Shown piece by piece: positions 7,781 through 18,699 of a DNA stretch of 64,000 nucleotides; the first letter of the stretch is position 1; each line of letters opens with the position of its first letter. This DNA comes from Pseudomonas sp. J452. Its GTDB lineage: Bacteria; Pseudomonadota; Gammaproteobacteria; Pseudomonadales; Pseudomonadaceae. A program made the translations under genes and the position numbers. The stretch lies in assembly GCF_024666525.1 (NCBI RefSeq), contig NZ_CP088294.1:1984001-2048000 (forward strand), in the 5' to 3' direction. The notes beneath the pieces are model-generated. The model did no database searches. It was given only the letters and a program-made list of their open reading frames with translations, and had not been told where the DNA came from.

Positions 7781-9312
7781 GTGGCCCGCGTCTGGCCCTG
7801 GTGCTGGGCGATCAGCTGTCCTTCGACCTGGCTTGCCTGGCGGCGCTGGACCCGGCACAAGATGCCGTGCTGCTGGCCGAGGTGATGGAGGAGGCCAGTC
7901 ATGTTGCCCATCACCCGCAGAAGATCGCGCTGATCTTCAGTGCCATGCGGCACTTTGCCGAGGCGTTGCGCGAGCAGGGCTGGTGCGTGCATTACGTGCG
8001 CCTGGATGATCAGGGTAACAGCGGTTCGATCGCGACTGAGCTGCGCCGTTGGGCGACACAGCTGCAGCCTGCCGAAGTGCATGTCACCGAATGTGGCGAC
8101 TGGCGGCTGGAGCAGTCGTTGCGTGACAGCGGCTTGCCGCTGGTGTGGCACGCGGACGCGCGCTTTCTCTGCAGTCGAAGCGAGTTCGCCGACTGGGCCA
8201 GCGGCAAGAAGCAGCTGCGCATGGAGTATTTCTACCGCGAGATGCGCCGCAAGGGCGGTTGGCTGCTGAATGGCGACGGCAGCCCGGTGGGCGGTACGTG
8301 GAATTTCGATGCGGAGAACCGCAAGGCGCTGCCGAAGCAGCTCAAGGCGCCCATGGTGGCGAGCTTTGCGCGGGATGCGATCACCTGCGAGGTGTTGCAG
8401 CTGGTGGCGCTGCGCTTCGCTCATCACTACGGCAGCCTGGAGCGCTTCGATTACCCGGTAACCCATGCCGAAGCCGAGGCGCTGTGGCTGCACTTTCTCG
8501 ATTTCGCCCTGCCGGCCTTCGGCGACTATCAGGATGCCATGGCCACGGGCGAGCCCTTTCTGTTCCACGCGCGCATCAGTGCGGCATTGAATATCGGCCT
8601 GCTCGATCTGCGTCGCCTCTGTGCGGATGTCGAGTCGGCCTATTGGGCGGGGCGCGTGCCGCTGAATGCAGCGGAAGGGTTTATTCGCCAGTTGATCGGC
8701 TGGCGCGAATATGTGCGGGGCATTTACTGGCTGCACATGCCTGGCTACGCCCAGTGCAATGCCTTCGGCAACACCCGGCCGCTGCCGGAGTTCTACTGGA
8801 CCGGCAAGACCCGGATGAACTGCATGCGTCAGGCCATCGGGCAGACGCTCGAATACGCCTATGCCCACCATATCCAACGGCTGATGGTCACCGGCAACTT
8901 CGCCCTGCTCGCCGGCATCGCCCCGCAGCAGGTCTGTGACTGGTATCTGGCGGTGTACATGGATGCCTTCGACTGGGTCGAGTTGCCCAATACCCTCGGT
9001 ATGGTCATGCATGCCGATGGCGGCTATCTGGGCTCCAAGCCCTATTGCGCCAGCGGCCAGTACATCAAGCGGATGTCCGACTACTGCGGCGATTGTGCCT
9101 ACAAGGTCACTCAGAGCACCGGTGAGCAGGCCTGCCCGTTCAATGCGCTGTACTGGCACTTCCTGATGCGCCACCGCGAGCAGTTGGGGCGCAACCAGCG
9201 CCTGGGCATGGTCTACAAGAACCTCGAGCGCATGCCCGAGGCCAAGCAGCAGGCGTTGTGGCAGCGCGGCGAGCAACTGCTGGCGCAGCTGGATGCCGGG
9301 GAAGTGCTGTGA
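7777..9312 (+). CDS. phrB: [4Fe-4S] bacterial cryptochrome / (6-4) photolyase
   Basis: About 511 residues, a full-length member of the FeS-BCP (prokaryotic 6-4 photolyase) family: an N-terminal alpha/beta antenna domain ([12 protein letters not shown]), a helical FAD domain ([47 protein letters not shown]) and iron-sulfur cysteines. The spacing C-x2-C-x12-C in [19 protein letters not shown], with an upstream Cys in RMNCMRQ, matches the four cluster ligands of Agrobacterium PhrB. It should repair (6-4) photoproducts using light. The GTG at 7777 overlaps the preceding stop; an upstream in-frame start would run into DUF6482. DUF2256 follows with overlap. Confidence 0.85.
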   Translation: MSGPRLALVLGDQLSFDLACLAALDPAQDAVLLAEVMEEASHVAHHPQKIALIFSAMRHFAEALREQGWCVHYVRLDDQGNSGSIATELRRWATQLQPAEVHVTECGDWRLEQSLRDSGLPLVWHADARFLCSRSEFADWASGKKQLRMEYFYREMRRKGGWLLNGDGSPVGGTWNFDAENRKALPKQLKAPMVASFARDAITCEVLQLVALRFAHHYGSLERFDYPVTHAEAEALWLHFLDFALPAFGDYQDAMATGEPFLFHARISAALNIGLLDLRRLCADVESAYWAGRVPLNAAEGFIRQLIGWREYVRGIYWLHMPGYAQCNAFGNTRPLPEFYWTGKTRMNCMRQAIGQTLEYAYAHHIQRLMVTGNFALLAGIAPQQVCDWYLAVYMDAFDWVELPNTLGMVMHADGGYLGSKPYCASGQYIKRMSDYCGDCAYKVTQSTGEQACPFNALYWHFLMRHREQLGRNQRLGMVYKNLERMPEAKQQALWQRGEQLLAQLDAGEVL

Positions 9313-9455
9313 AGAAGGCCGCATTGCCGGTGAAGCACTGTGCGGTATGCGGTTTACCCTTCAACTGGCGCAAGAAGTGGAGCCGTTGTTGGGCTGAGGT
9401 GCGTTACTGCTCCGAGCGTTGCCGACGAAATCGAACCACCGCGGTGGGGTCATGA
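9309..9455 (+). CDS. DUF2256 small zinc-binding-type protein
   Basis: A 48-residue protein that starts at a GTG inside the last codons of the photolyase gene. It has C-x2-C ([14 protein letters not shown]) and C-x3-C (YCSERC) pairs and a basic tail, the signature of DUF2256, a treble-clef-like family commonly encoded with photolyases. Function unknown. The 4-bp overlap makes it the last gene of the DUF6482-phrB-DUF2256 operon. Confidence 0.85.
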   Translation: MKKAALPVKHCAVCGLPFNWRKKWSRCWAEVRYCSERCRRNRTTAVGS

Positions 9456-9510
9456 ATGACGGCCTGTGCTAGGCTGGCCGCCCTTTTTTGTCCGCTAGTG
9501 GAGCTCGGCC

Positions 9511-10140
9511 ATGTCCGAAGTCAATCTGTCCAACGATCTGTCCACCGACGAAGGCCGCGTCAGCTACGGCATCGGCCGTCAGCTGGGTGACCAGCTGCGT
9601 GACAACCCACCGCCGGGCGTCAGCCTGAATGCGGTGATCGCCGGTCTGCGTGACGCTTTCAATGGCCAGCCCAGCCAGGTCTCTTCGGAGGAGCTGAATG
9701 CCAGCTTCCGAGTGATCCGCGAAATCATGCAGGCCGAAGCTGCCGCCAAGGCCGAAGCGGCTGCCGGCGCCGGGCGTGCCTACCTGGTCGAGAACGCCAA
9801 GCGTGATGGCGTGACCGTGCTGGAATCCGGCCTGCAGTACGAAGTACTGGTTGCCGGCGAGGGCGCCAAGCCGTCCCGCGAAGATCATGTGCGCACCCAC
9901 TACCATGGCACCCTGATCGACGGCACCGTGTTTGACAGCTCCTACGAGCGCGGTCAGCCGGCCGAGTTTCCGGTGGGCGGCGTGATCGCCGGCTGGGTCG
10001 AGGCCCTGCAGCTGATGAACACCGGCAGCAAATGGCGCCTGCACGTGCCGAGCGAGCTGGCCTATGGTGGCCAGGACGTCGGCAGCATTCCGCCGCACAG
10101 CGTGCTGGTGTTTGACGTAGAGCTGCTCGACATCCTGTAA
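9511..10140 (+). CDS. fklB: FKBP-type peptidyl-prolyl isomerase FklB
   Basis: A 209-residue protein with an N-terminal helical dimerisation domain (about 1-90: DEGRVSYGIGRQLGDQL) and a C-terminal FKBP domain (about 105-209: VRTHYHGTLIDGTVFDSSYERG, GSKWRLHVPSELAYGG, VLVFDVELLDIL). The active-site aromatic and Asp residues are present. No signal peptide is seen, so a cytoplasmic FklB rather than periplasmic FkpA is the better call. The gene lies upstream of the PA4570-like/ispB block, as in P. aeruginosa (PA4572). Confidence 0.9.
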   Translation: MSEVNLSNDLSTDEGRVSYGIGRQLGDQLRDNPPPGVSLNAVIAGLRDAFNGQPSQVSSEELNASFRVIREIMQAEAAAKAEAAAGAGRAYLVENAKRDGVTVLESGLQYEVLVAGEGAKPSREDHVRTHYHGTLIDGTVFDSSYERGQPAEFPVGGVIAGWVEALQLMNTGSKWRLHVPSELAYGGQDVGSIPPHSVLVFDVELLDIL

Positions 10141-10153
10141 GTCGAGCGCTGGT

Positions 10154-10195
10154 AAAAAGCGATGCCCGGCCGGTAGTCCTGACTGGCCGGGCATC
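10154..10195 (-). terminator. Terminator for the PA4570-like gene
   Basis: GATGCCCGGCC (10161-10171) pairs with GGCCGGGCATC (10185-10195). A run of five A's at 10154-10158 gives a U-tract on the minus strand. It may also end fklB on the + strand, though there it has no T-tract. Confidence 0.65.
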
Positions 10196-10318
10196 AGCAG
10201 GCGCCTCGTTGCACCTGCGCATGTGAGCTTCCGCGGTCGCTCCCATGCTTTCCCGGCCCTTCCCTGGGCAGGGTTCTTGCCCGGCAGATTAGCCGTCGTT
10301 GGCTAACGGCCGGCGTCT

Positions 10319-10561
10319 TCAGTGCATCTCGCCGTGCGGCCGCAGCGCGCGGGCATAGCAGAACAGAAACAGGTTACGCACCAGCTCTTTGAGCACCACC
10401 GGCTCGTTGGAGTTGAGGCTGGTCAGATCCAGATCGCCCTGGTCGCGCAGCTCGTCGATGGCTTCCTCTTCCAGTACCGCACACACCGCTCCGGTTTCCC
10501 GATTGAGAATGCGCAGGTAGGGGTGCGGGCGATCCAGCCAAGCATCGATCAAATAGGTCAT
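10319..10561 (-). CDS. Small conserved protein (PA4570-like)
   Basis: An 80-residue acidic protein, MTYLIDAWLDRPHPYLRILN, with AVCAVLEEEAIDELRDQGDLD and a C-terminal LVRNLFLFCYARALR helix. It resembles the uncharacterised P. aeruginosa protein PA4570, which also lies between fklB and ispB. The ATG at 10561 has an AAGGAGAGA ribosome site. A Fur-box-like sequence is found 30-50 bp upstream. Function unknown; iron control is only an inference from that site. Confidence 0.75.
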   Translation of the reverse strand: MTYLIDAWLDRPHPYLRILNRETGAVCAVLEEEAIDELRDQGDLDLTSLNSNEPVVLKELVRNLFLFCYARALRPHGEMH

Positions 10562-10591
10562 GGCTCTCTCTCCTTGTCACTAAACCATGAG

Positions 10592-10610
10592 ATGAGAATA
10601 ATTCCTATTC
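10592..10610 (-). promoter_or_regulatory. Possible Fur box
   Basis: ATGAGAATAATTCCTATTC (on the + strand) resembles the AT-rich GAGAATAATT-type Fur boxes of Pseudomonas, with the inverted repeat GAATA-N5-TATTC. It lies about 30 bp upstream of the PA4570-like start and could overlap its promoter. Visual match only. Confidence 0.45.
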
Positions 10611-10651
10611 AAATAATAGCAAGCTTTAATGACGGCCTTTGGTCGGCAAAT

Positions 10652-10680
10652 AAAAAGCCCGTCACGAGGACGGGCTTTTT
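10652..10680 (-). terminator. Terminator of ispB
   Basis: AAAAAGCCCGTC (10652-10663) pairs with GACGGGCTTTTT (10669-10680), just beyond the ispB stop. It has T-tracts on both strands. Confidence 0.9.
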
Positions 10681-10695
10681 AGCGTGCCGTGCGGC

Positions 10696-11664
10696 TTAGT
10701 GGGTGCGAGCGACGGCGAAGCGGCACAGTTCGATCAGGGCGGCGCGGTAGGCGTTGTCTGGCAGGCTGTCGAGGCAGGCAATGGCGCGATCGGCGTGCTC
10801 GCGGGCCAGGCTGGCGGTGTAGGCCAGGGCGCCGGAGGCTTCGACGGCGGCGCGGATGCTTTCCAGGTCGTCGAGACCGCCTTTCTGGATCGCCGTACGC
10901 ACCAGGCTGGCCTGTTCGGCAGAGCCTTCGCGCATGGTGTAGATCAGCGGCAGGGTCGGCTTGCCTTCGGCCAGGTCGTCACCGACGTTTTTGCCCAGGG
11001 TGGCGGCGTCGCCCTGATAGTCGAGCAGGTCATCGACCAGCTGGAAGGCGATGCCGAGGTGGTCACCGAAGCGGCTCAGGGCTTCGCTCTGCGCCTGGCT
11101 GGCGCCGGCCAGGGCGGCGGCGCTGTGGGTCGAGGCGTCGAAGAGCATGGCGGTCTTGCCGCGGATGACTTCCATGTAGGTCTCTTCCGTGGTGCTGGCA
11201 TCACGGATCTTCGACAGCTGCAGCACTTCGCCTTCGGCGATCACCCGGGTGGCGCGCGAGAGAATCTTCATCACCGGCATACAGCCGAGCTCGACCATCA
11301 TTTCGAACGAGCGCGAATAAAGGAAGTCACCGACCAGCACGCTCGGTGCGTTGCCCCACTGCGCGTTGGCGGTGGCGCGGCCGCGGCGCATGCCGGACAT
11401 GTCGACCACGTCGTCATGCAGCAGGGTGGCGGTGTGCAGGAATTCGATGGTCGCCGCCAGCAGGCGCAGATCGTCGGCCTGGTAGCCCAGGGCCTTGCCG
11501 CTGAGCAGCACCAGCAGTGGGCGTAGGCGTTTGCCGCCGGCGGAGATGATGTAGTCGCCGATCTTTTCCACCAGGGGCACGCGCGAGACCAGCTGGCGGC
11601 GGATAATCCCGTCGACGGCGGCAAAATCGTCCGCCACCACGCTATAGAAGGCCTGGGGTTGCAT
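10696..11664 (-). CDS. ispB: Octaprenyl/polyprenyl diphosphate synthase
   Basis: A 322-residue trans-prenyltransferase that makes the ubiquinone side chain from farnesyl and isopentenyl diphosphate. Both Asp-rich motifs are present: first LLHDDVVDMSGMRRG (about residue 84), second VDDLLDYQGD (about 211). GGKRLRPLL binds the diphosphate. It is divergent from rplU, the standard gammaproteobacterial arrangement, and ends at its own terminator. Length matches the family (about 320). Confidence 0.95.
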   Translation of the reverse strand: MQPQAFYSVVADDFAAVDGIIRRQLVSRVPLVEKIGDYIISAGGKRLRPLLVLLSGKALGYQADDLRLLAATIEFLHTATLLHDDVVDMSGMRRGRATANAQWGNAPSVLVGDFLYSRSFEMMVELGCMPVMKILSRATRVIAEGEVLQLSKIRDASTTEETYMEVIRGKTAMLFDASTHSAAALAGASQAQSEALSRFGDHLGIAFQLVDDLLDYQGDAATLGKNVGDDLAEGKPTLPLIYTMREGSAEQASLVRTAIQKGGLDDLESIRAAVEASGALAYTASLAREHADRAIACLDSLPDNAYRAALIELCRFAVARTH

Positions 11665-11806
11665 CGTTGACGGGGGCTCCTGGGAATTGTGCCGGTATAG
11701 GTCACAACGGGGTGACGGGCAAAAGCTATGCCGAACCGGGCGCTATCGGGCTGCGCGGCATGCTAGGGGGCGGGGTAGGGGCTGTCAAGGCAAGTGCTGG
11801 CGGGGC

Positions 11807-11835
11807 TTGCCTCGCCATCGGGCTTTCCGTACAAT
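11807..11835 (+). promoter_or_regulatory. Sigma-70 promoter of rplU-rpmA
   Basis: TTGCCT (11807-11812), a 17-bp spacer and TACAAT (11830-11835) lie in the 304-bp ispB-rplU region and would leave a leader of roughly 125 nt before rplU. The leader contains GAGTCGGGTGAGCAGG and a good GGAGAGA ribosome site; I see no other gene there. Confidence 0.75.
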
Positions 11836-11968
11836 CGCGGCCCCTAACTTCTTTGGGCACTCCCTGCCTTACGCAATTGCTAGGGTTTGACACTGACCCA
11901 AGCAGCCATGCCGGCCAATAACTCTTCCTATAAAGAGTCGGGTGAGCAGGTTTAACGGAGAGATATCC

Positions 11969-12280
11969 ATGTACGCAGTAATTGTTACCGGTGGCAAGCA
12001 GTACAAAGTCGCCGAAGGTGAATTCCTCAAGATCGAAAAGCTGGAAGTCGCCACTGGCGAATCCGTGACTTTCGACCGCGTTCTGCTGATCGGCAACGGT
12101 GATGACGTCAAAATCGGCGCCCCGGTAGTAGAGGGTGCGAAGGTTGTTGCTGAAGTGACCGCCCAAGGCCGTCATGACAAAGTGACCATCATCAAGTTCC
12201 GCCGTCGTAAGCACCACATGAAGCGTCAGGGCCACCGTCAGTGGTTCACCGAAATCAAGATCACTGGCATCCAAGCCTGA
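11969..12280 (+). CDS. rplU: 50S ribosomal protein L21
   Basis: A 103-residue L21: [43 protein letters not shown]. It binds 23S rRNA and needs L20. The ATG at 11969 follows ACGGAGAGATATCC; an upstream in-frame ATG at 11942 lacks a ribosome site. It is followed after 23 bp by rpmA, the conserved L21-L27-Obg order. Confidence 0.98.
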   Translation: MYAVIVTGGKQYKVAEGEFLKIEKLEVATGESVTFDRVLLIGNGDDVKIGAPVVEGAKVVAEVTAQGRHDKVTIIKFRRRKHHMKRQGHRQWFTEIKITGIQA

Positions 12281-12303
12281 TCCCAGTCTGGAGTATTTGA
12301 CTC

Positions 12304-12561
12304 ATGGCACACAAAAAAGCTGGCGGTAGTACTCGTAACGGCCGCGACTCAGAAAGCAAACGCCTTGGCGTGAAGATGTATGGCAGCCAGGCTATCAAAG
12401 CCGGCAACATCATCGTGCGTCAGCGCGGCACCCAATTCCACGCTGGCTACGGCGTTGGCATGGGTAAAGACCACACCCTGTTCGCTAAAGTCGATGGCGT
12501 GGTCAAGTTCGAAGTTAAAGGCGCCTTCGGTCGTCGTTACGTGAGTGTCGTGGCCGCCTAA
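12304..12561 (+). CDS. rpmA: 50S ribosomal protein L27
   Basis: An 85-residue L27: [20 protein letters not shown] is the conserved N-terminus that reaches toward the peptidyl transferase centre; GQRG-type [10 protein letters not shown] and GRDHTLFA-like segments follow. The start is fixed by the invariant MAHKK. It is cotranscribed with rplU; a terminator follows, but obgE shares the strand about 106 bp on. Confidence 0.98.
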   Translation: MAHKKAGGSTRNGRDSESKRLGVKMYGSQAIKAGNIIVRQRGTQFHAGYGVGMGKDHTLFAKVDGVVKFEVKGAFGRRYVSVVAA

Positions 12562-12575
12562 GCCCGCGCTTGCTG

Positions 12576-12606
12576 AAAAAGCCCTGTCTCGCGACGGGGC
12601 TTTTTT
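12576..12606 (+). terminator. Terminator after rpmA
   Basis: AAAAAGCCCTGTC and GACGGGGCTTTTTT form a stem with one G-T pair around TCGC, with a T6 tract. Confidence 0.9.
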
Positions 12607-12640
12607 GTTTCTGTATATCCTGTATCCCGTGTTCCATTAG

Positions 12641-13894
<1,254 letters not shown>

Positions 13895-13906
13895 GGTATC
13901 GTACAG

Positions 13907-13924
13907 CGCCGCTAGATAGCGGCG
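13907..13924. other. Perfect hairpin between obgE and proB
   Basis: CGCCGCTA-GA-TAGCGGCG is an 8-bp perfect stem between the obgE stop and the proB start, without a T-tract. It may stabilise or process the transcript rather than end it. Confidence 0.5.
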
Positions 13925-13955
13925 TTGTGCTGACTGGCCAGTAGGATTTGACGAC

Positions 13956-15074
13956 ATGCGGGACAAGGTGACTGGCGCCCAGCGCTGGGTGGTGAAGATC
14001 GGTAGTGCGCTGCTGACGGCGGACGGGCGTGGCCTGGATCGCGCGGCGATGGCGGTGTGGGTCGAGCAGATGGTGGCGTTGCGCGAGGCGGGCGTCGAGC
14101 TGGTGCTGGTGTCGTCCGGGGCGGTTGCCGCGGGCATGAGTCGCCTGGGCTGGGCGACCCGTCCGAGTGCCATCCATGAGTTGCAGGCCGCAGCGGCGGT
14201 GGGGCAGATGGGTCTGGTGCAGGCCTGGGAGTCGAGCTTCGGCGAGCACGGCAAGCACACGGCGCAAGTGCTGTTGACCCATGACGACCTGTCCGATCGC
14301 AAGCGCTACCTGAATGCGCGCAGCACCCTGCGTACCCTGGTCGAGCTCGGCACTATCCCGGTGATCAACGAGAACGACACGGTGGTCACCGACGAGATCC
14401 GTTTCGGTGACAACGACACCCTGGCGGCGCTGGTGGCCAATCTGGTTGAGGCTGATCTGCTGGTGATCCTCACCGATCGCGATGGCATGTTCGATGCCGA
14501 CCCGCGGCACAATCCCGATGCTCAGCTGATTTTCGAGGCGCGCGCCGACGATCCGTCGCTGGATGCGGTGGCGGGCGGTACCGGTGGTGCGCTGGGGCGT
14601 GGCGGTATGCAGACCAAGCTGCGTGCGGCGCGGCTGGCAGCGCGTTCCGGGGCCTATACGGTGATTGTTGGTGGGCGCATCGAGCGGGTGCTCGATCGGC
14701 TCAAGGCGGGCGAGCGTCTCGGCACCTTGCTGGCGCCCGAGCGCGGTCTGCTGGCGGCGCGCAAACAGTGGCTGGCCGGGCATCTGCAGACCCGTGGCAC
14801 CCTGGTGCTGGATGCGGGTGCGGTCAAGGCCTTGCTGGAGGATCGCAAGAGCCTGCTGCCGGTTGGGGTCAAGGAAGTGCAGGGCAGCTTCCGGCGTGGC
14901 GAGATGGTGGTTTGCGTCGCTCCGGATGGTCGTGAGATTGCCCGTGGCCTGGCCAACTACAGCGCCCTGGAAGCGCAGAAGATTGTCGGTCAGCCGTCGG
15001 ATGCCATCGAGAAATTGCTCGGTTATGTCGATGAGCCCGAGCTGGTGCATCGGGACAACCTGATTCTGGTCTGA
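13956..15074 (+). CDS. proB: Glutamate 5-kinase
   Basis: A 372-residue enzyme phosphorylating glutamate in the first step of proline synthesis. The amino-acid-kinase domain (about 10-260) shows [44 protein letters not shown] and [18 protein letters not shown]-terminal PUA domain (about 280-360) includes [20 protein letters not shown]. Full length for the PUA-containing type. It sits 60 bp after obgE, and creA follows after 11 bp. Confidence 0.96.
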   Translation: MRDKVTGAQRWVVKIGSALLTADGRGLDRAAMAVWVEQMVALREAGVELVLVSSGAVAAGMSRLGWATRPSAIHELQAAAAVGQMGLVQAWESSFGEHGKHTAQVLLTHDDLSDRKRYLNARSTLRTLVELGTIPVINENDTVVTDEIRFGDNDTLAALVANLVEADLLVILTDRDGMFDADPRHNPDAQLIFEARADDPSLDAVAGGTGGALGRGGMQTKLRAARLAARSGAYTVIVGGRIERVLDRLKAGERLGTLLAPERGLLAARKQWLAGHLQTRGTLVLDAGAVKALLEDRKSLLPVGVKEVQGSFRRGEMVVCVAPDGREIARGLANYSALEAQKIVGQPSDAIEKLLGYVDEPELVHRDNLILV

Positions 15075-15085
15075 GGAGAGCGCAA

Positions 15086-15547
15086 ATGCGTATGGCGAAG
15101 GGATTGCTGGGTGGTTTGCTGATGCTGCCGCTGCTGGTTTCGGCCGAAGAAATCGGCGAGGTCTCCACGGTGTTCAAGTGGGTCGGGCCGAACGACAAGA
15201 TAGTGGTCGAGGCGTTCGATGACCCCAAGGTCGAGGGTGTGACCTGCTATCTGTCGCGTGCGAAGACCGGTGGGGTCAAGGGTGGTCTGGGTTTGGCTGA
15301 AGATCGTGCCGAGGCGTCCATCGCTTGCCGTCAGGTCGGTGCTATCCGCTTCTCCGGCAAGCTCAAGGATGGTGAAGAGGTGTTCAAGGAGCGCACTTCG
15401 CTGGTGTTCAAGACCATGCAGGTGGTGCGTTTCTTCGATGAGAAGCGCAATACCCTGGTTTATCTGGTGTATAGCGATCGCATCATTGAGGGCAGTCCGC
15501 AGAATGCGGTGACCGCCATTCCGATTCTGCCCTGGGCGGGGCAGTAG
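15086..15547 (+). CDS. creA: CreA family periplasmic protein
   Basis: A 153-residue protein with a signal peptide ([22 protein letters not shown], cleavage near VSA-EE) followed by [44 protein letters not shown], which identifies the CreA family. Function is unknown. The proB-creA gap is 11 bp with a GAGGAGAG ribosome site, so it is probably read through from proB; a terminator follows. Confidence 0.92.
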   Translation: MRMAKGLLGGLLMLPLLVSAEEIGEVSTVFKWVGPNDKIVVEAFDDPKVEGVTCYLSRAKTGGVKGGLGLAEDRAEASIACRQVGAIRFSGKLKDGEEVFKERTSLVFKTMQVVRFFDEKRNTLVYLVYSDRIIEGSPQNAVTAIPILPWAGQ

Positions 15548-15553
15548 TCGGAT

Positions 15554-15586
15554 AAAAAACAACCGGAGCTGGGCTCCGGTTTTTTG
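15554..15586 (+). terminator. Terminator after creA
   Basis: AACCGGAGC (15561-15569) pairs with GCTCCGGTT (15573-15581), followed by T's. Confidence 0.9.
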
Positions 15587-15607
15587 TGTCTGGCGAATCG
15601 CAGGCAA

Positions 15608-15636
15608 TAAAAAAACCGGCCGAAGCCGGTTTTTTA
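15608..15636 (-). terminator. Terminator of rpsT
   Basis: AAAACCGGC-CGAA-GCCGGTTTT with A/T runs on both sides, 14 bp beyond the rpsT stop. Confidence 0.9.
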
Positions 15637-15649
15637 GGAGCGGTACATC

Positions 15650-15928
15650 TTAGGCGGCGGTAGCCATTGCCTTGATGTGACCGTTCAGGCGGCTCTTGTG
15701 ACGAGCGGCTTTGTTCTTGTGGATGATGCCTTTGTCGGCCATGCGGTCGATTACAGGCACAGCCAGAACGTAAGCGGTTTGCGCTTTTTCCAGGTCTTTG
15801 GCGTCGATAGCCTTGACCACGTTCTTGATGTAGGTACGAACCATGGAGCGCAGGCTGGCGTTATGGCTACGACGCTTCTCAGCCTGTTTGGCGCGTTTTT
15901 TGGCAGAAGGTGTATTGGCCACCGTCAA
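15650..15928 (-). CDS. rpsT: 30S ribosomal protein S20
   Basis: A 92-residue S20: [59 protein letters not shown]. It is a helical bundle binding 16S rRNA. Most homologues begin at [10 protein letters not shown]; here MTVAN places the start two codons earlier. It is divergent from murJ, a conserved arrangement, and is likely expressed from its own promoter in the 191-bp gap. Confidence 0.97.
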   Translation of the reverse strand: MTVANTPSAKKRAKQAEKRRSHNASLRSMVRTYIKNVVKAIDAKDLEKAQTAYVLAVPVIDRMADKGIIHKNKAARHKSRLNGHIKAMATAA

Positions 15929-16119
15929 GCTCCTCGAAAAAAAACTGGGGGGGATAGCAACAAATAAGGCCGCGAATCATGCCGAGGCGCTGGGCATCTG
16001 TCAAGTGCATTAGCACTCTGCTCTGCTGGCCTGACCAGTGGCTGGCCGTTACACTCGGAGCCTTTCTACGCCAGCGGGCAAACCCTGGCTGTGTCCGTCA
16101 GCGGAAGTCGAAGTATCCC

Positions 16120-17664
16120 ATGAATCTGCTCAAGTCGCTGGCTGCTGTCAGCTCACTGACCATGCTGTCCCGTGTGCTGGGCTTCGTGCGTGACACCCTG
16201 ATCGCGCGGATTTTTGGCGCCGGGGTGGCATCCGATGCCTGGGTGGTGGCGTTCAAGCTGCCCAACCTGCTGCGGCGGATTTTTGCCGAGGGCGCATTTT
16301 CCCAGGCTTTCGTACCGATTCTGGCGGAGTACAAGACCCAGCAGGGTGATGAGGCCGCGCGCACCTTTGTCGCATATGTCTCGGGCCTGCTGACCCTGGT
16401 GCTGGCACTGGTCACCTTGCTAGGCATACTGGCGGCGCCCTGGATCGTGTGGATTTCGGCGCCGGGCTTTGCCGACGAGGTCGATCGCTTCGGTCTGACG
16501 GTCGATCTGTTGCGGGTGACCTTTCCTTACATCCTGCTGATCTCCCTGTCATCGCTGGCCGGGGCGGTGCTGAACACCTGGAACCGCTTCTCGGTGCCGG
16601 CCTTCGTGCCGACCTTGCTGAATGTCAGCATGATCATTTTCATGCTGTTTCTCGCGCCCTATTTCGACCCACCGATCATGGCGCTGGCCTGGGCTGTGTT
16701 GGTGGGCGGCCTGCTGCAATTGCTTTACCAGCTGCCACACCTGAGGAAGATCGGCATGCTCGTGCTGCCGCGCCTGAGTTTTAGGGATACCGGCGTGTGG
16801 CGCGTGCTCAAACAGATGGGGCCGGCGATTTTCGGTGTGTCGGTCAGTCAGATTTCGCTGATCATCAACACGATCTTCGCCTCCTTCCTGGTTGCCGGCT
16901 CGGTGTCCTGGATGTATTACGCCGACCGCCTGATGGAGTTGCCCTCCGGAGTGCTGGGCGTAGCCCTGGGCACCATCCTGCTGCCGGCCTTGTCGAAAAC
17001 CTACGCCAGTGACAATCGTGAGGATTACTCGCGCTTGCTCGACTGGGGATTGCGCCTGTGTTTCCTGCTGGTGCTGCCCTGTGCGCTGGCGCTGGCCGTG
17101 CTGGCCGAGCCGCTGACCGTTTCGCTGTTTCAGTACGGCAAGTTCACGGCCAGTGATGCCGATATGACCCAGCAGGCGCTGATCGCCTATTCGGTCGGCC
17201 TGCTTGGAATCATTCTGGTGAAGATTCTGGCGCCGGGCTTCTATGCCCAGCAGAACATCAAGACGCCGGTGAAGATTGCCGTCATCAGTCTGGCTGCCAC
17301 GCAGTTGATGAACGTGCTGTTTGTTTTCGTTATTCCCCTGGCGCATGCCGGCCTGGCTCTGTCGATCAGTTTTGCGGCCTGCCTGAATGCCGGGCTGCTG
17401 TATTGGCAGTTGCGCAAAGGCGGGTTGTATCAGCCGCAGGCCGGTTGGCCGGTATTCCTCGGCAAGTTGTCGCTGGCGGTGGTGGTCATGGTCGCGGCGC
17501 TGCTGCTGGCCATGCATTTCATGCCGCCGTGGGCCGCCGATGGCATGCTCCTGCGTCTGCTGCGTCTCGCGGCGCTGGTACTGGTTGGGGTGTTGGCTTA
17601 TTTCGGCGTGCTGCTGCTGCTGGGTTTCCGTTTGCGCGACTTTGCCCGGCGGACGGCGCACTAA
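16120..17664 (+). CDS. murJ: Lipid II flippase MurJ
   Basis: A 514-residue MOP-superfamily protein with about 14 membrane segments that flips lipid II to the periplasm. [30 protein letters not shown] and [34 protein letters not shown] carry the conserved Arg residues, and [17 protein letters not shown] follows. The ATG at 16120 begins the family motif; the in-frame stretch from 15979 has no membrane or signal features. It ends 82 bp before ribF. Confidence 0.96.
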   Translation: MNLLKSLAAVSSLTMLSRVLGFVRDTLIARIFGAGVASDAWVVAFKLPNLLRRIFAEGAFSQAFVPILAEYKTQQGDEAARTFVAYVSGLLTLVLALVTLLGILAAPWIVWISAPGFADEVDRFGLTVDLLRVTFPYILLISLSSLAGAVLNTWNRFSVPAFVPTLLNVSMIIFMLFLAPYFDPPIMALAWAVLVGGLLQLLYQLPHLRKIGMLVLPRLSFRDTGVWRVLKQMGPAIFGVSVSQISLIINTIFASFLVAGSVSWMYYADRLMELPSGVLGVALGTILLPALSKTYASDNREDYSRLLDWGLRLCFLLVLPCALALAVLAEPLTVSLFQYGKFTASDADMTQQALIAYSVGLLGIILVKILAPGFYAQQNIKTPVKIAVISLAATQLMNVLFVFVIPLAHAGLALSISFAACLNAGLLYWQLRKGGLYQPQAGWPVFLGKLSLAVVVMVAALLLAMHFMPPWAADGMLLRLLRLAALVLVGVLAYFGVLLLLGFRLRDFARRTAH

Positions 17665-17712
17665 CGGACTGGGCGGTGGACGTGCTGCCTGTTGTCCGCT
17701 GTCGCCTGTGCG

Positions 17713-17718
17713 TATAAT
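17713..17718 (+). promoter_or_regulatory. Likely -10 element of the ribF-ileS-lspA operon
   Basis: TATAAT lies 29 bp before the ribF ATG. A TTGTCC 15 bp upstream is a weakly spaced -35. This is the only clear promoter between murJ and ribF. Confidence 0.55.
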
Positions 17719-17746
17719 CGACCACTTTGTAAGCAAGAAGCGCGCT

Positions 17747-18685
17747 ATGCAGCTGGTCCGAGGTCTCCACAATCTGCTACCCCTGACCCAGGGATGCGTT
17801 GCCACCATCGGCAACTTCGATGGCGTGCACCGTGGCCACCAGGCCATCCTGGCGCGCCTGCGCGAGCGTGCCATCGAGCTGGGCGTACCTAGTTGCGTGG
17901 TGATTTTCGAGCCGCAGCCGCGTGAGTACTTCGGCCCGGATACCGCCCCGGCACGCCTGACCCGCTTGCGTGAGAAGCTCGAATTGCTGGCTGCCGAGGG
18001 TGTCGATCGGGTCTTGTGTCTGGCCTTCAATCGCCGTCTGCGCGAGCTGTCGGCCGCCGAGTTTGTCCGTCAGGTGCTGGTGGACGGGCTGCACATCAAG
18101 CATCTGGAAGTAGGCGATGACTTCCGCTTCGGCTGCGACCGTTCCGGTGACTTCGCCTTTCTGGTGCAGGCGGGCGAGCAGCAGGGCTTCACGGTCGAGG
18201 CGGCGTTGACCGTCGAGCTGGATGGCGATCGGGTCAGCAGCACGCGAGTGCGCCAGGCGCTGCAGGCGGGCGAGCTGGAGTTGGTCGAGCGACTGCTGGG
18301 GCGCCCTTATGCACTGGTCGGGCGAGTCCTGCATGGGCAGAAGCTGGCGCGTCAGCTGGGCAGCCCGACCGCCAATGTGCAGCTGAAAAGGCGTAAAGCG
18401 CCGCTCACCGGCGTGTTTCTGGTGCGCGCGCAGTGTCAGGGCAAGAGTTTTCAGGGCGTGGCCAATATCGGCCAGCGGCCTACGGTAGCGGGCGATGGCA
18501 GCCCGCACCTGGAAGTGCACCTGTTGCAGTTCGCTGGCGATCTATACGGTCAGCGCCTGACGGTGCAGTTCCACCACAAGCTGCGCGATGAGCAGCGATT
18601 TGCCTCCCTGGAGGCGCTGAAGACGGCGATAGACGCGGATGTCGCCGCCGCCCGGGCCTACTGGCTTGGCCAACCGCTTGACTGA
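17747..18685 (+). CDS. ribF: Riboflavin kinase / FAD synthetase
   Basis: A 312-residue bifunctional enzyme producing FMN and FAD. The N-terminal nucleotidyl-transferase domain shows [14 protein letters not shown] (about 24) and [14 protein letters not shown]; the C-terminal kinase domain begins near 185 ([30 protein letters not shown]). The ATG at 17747 was chosen because an upstream extension is Cys/Trp-rich read-through of murJ in another frame. It opens the ribF-ileS-lspA-fkpB-ispH cluster. Confidence 0.95.
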   Translation: MQLVRGLHNLLPLTQGCVATIGNFDGVHRGHQAILARLRERAIELGVPSCVVIFEPQPREYFGPDTAPARLTRLREKLELLAAEGVDRVLCLAFNRRLRELSAAEFVRQVLVDGLHIKHLEVGDDFRFGCDRSGDFAFLVQAGEQQGFTVEAALTVELDGDRVSSTRVRQALQAGELELVERLLGRPYALVGRVLHGQKLARQLGSPTANVQLKRRKAPLTGVFLVRAQCQGKSFQGVANIGQRPTVAGDGSPHLEVHLLQFAGDLYGQRLTVQFHHKLRDEQRFASLEALKTAIDADVAAARAYWLGQPLD

Positions 18686-18699
18686 TCGAAGAGCCTGAG

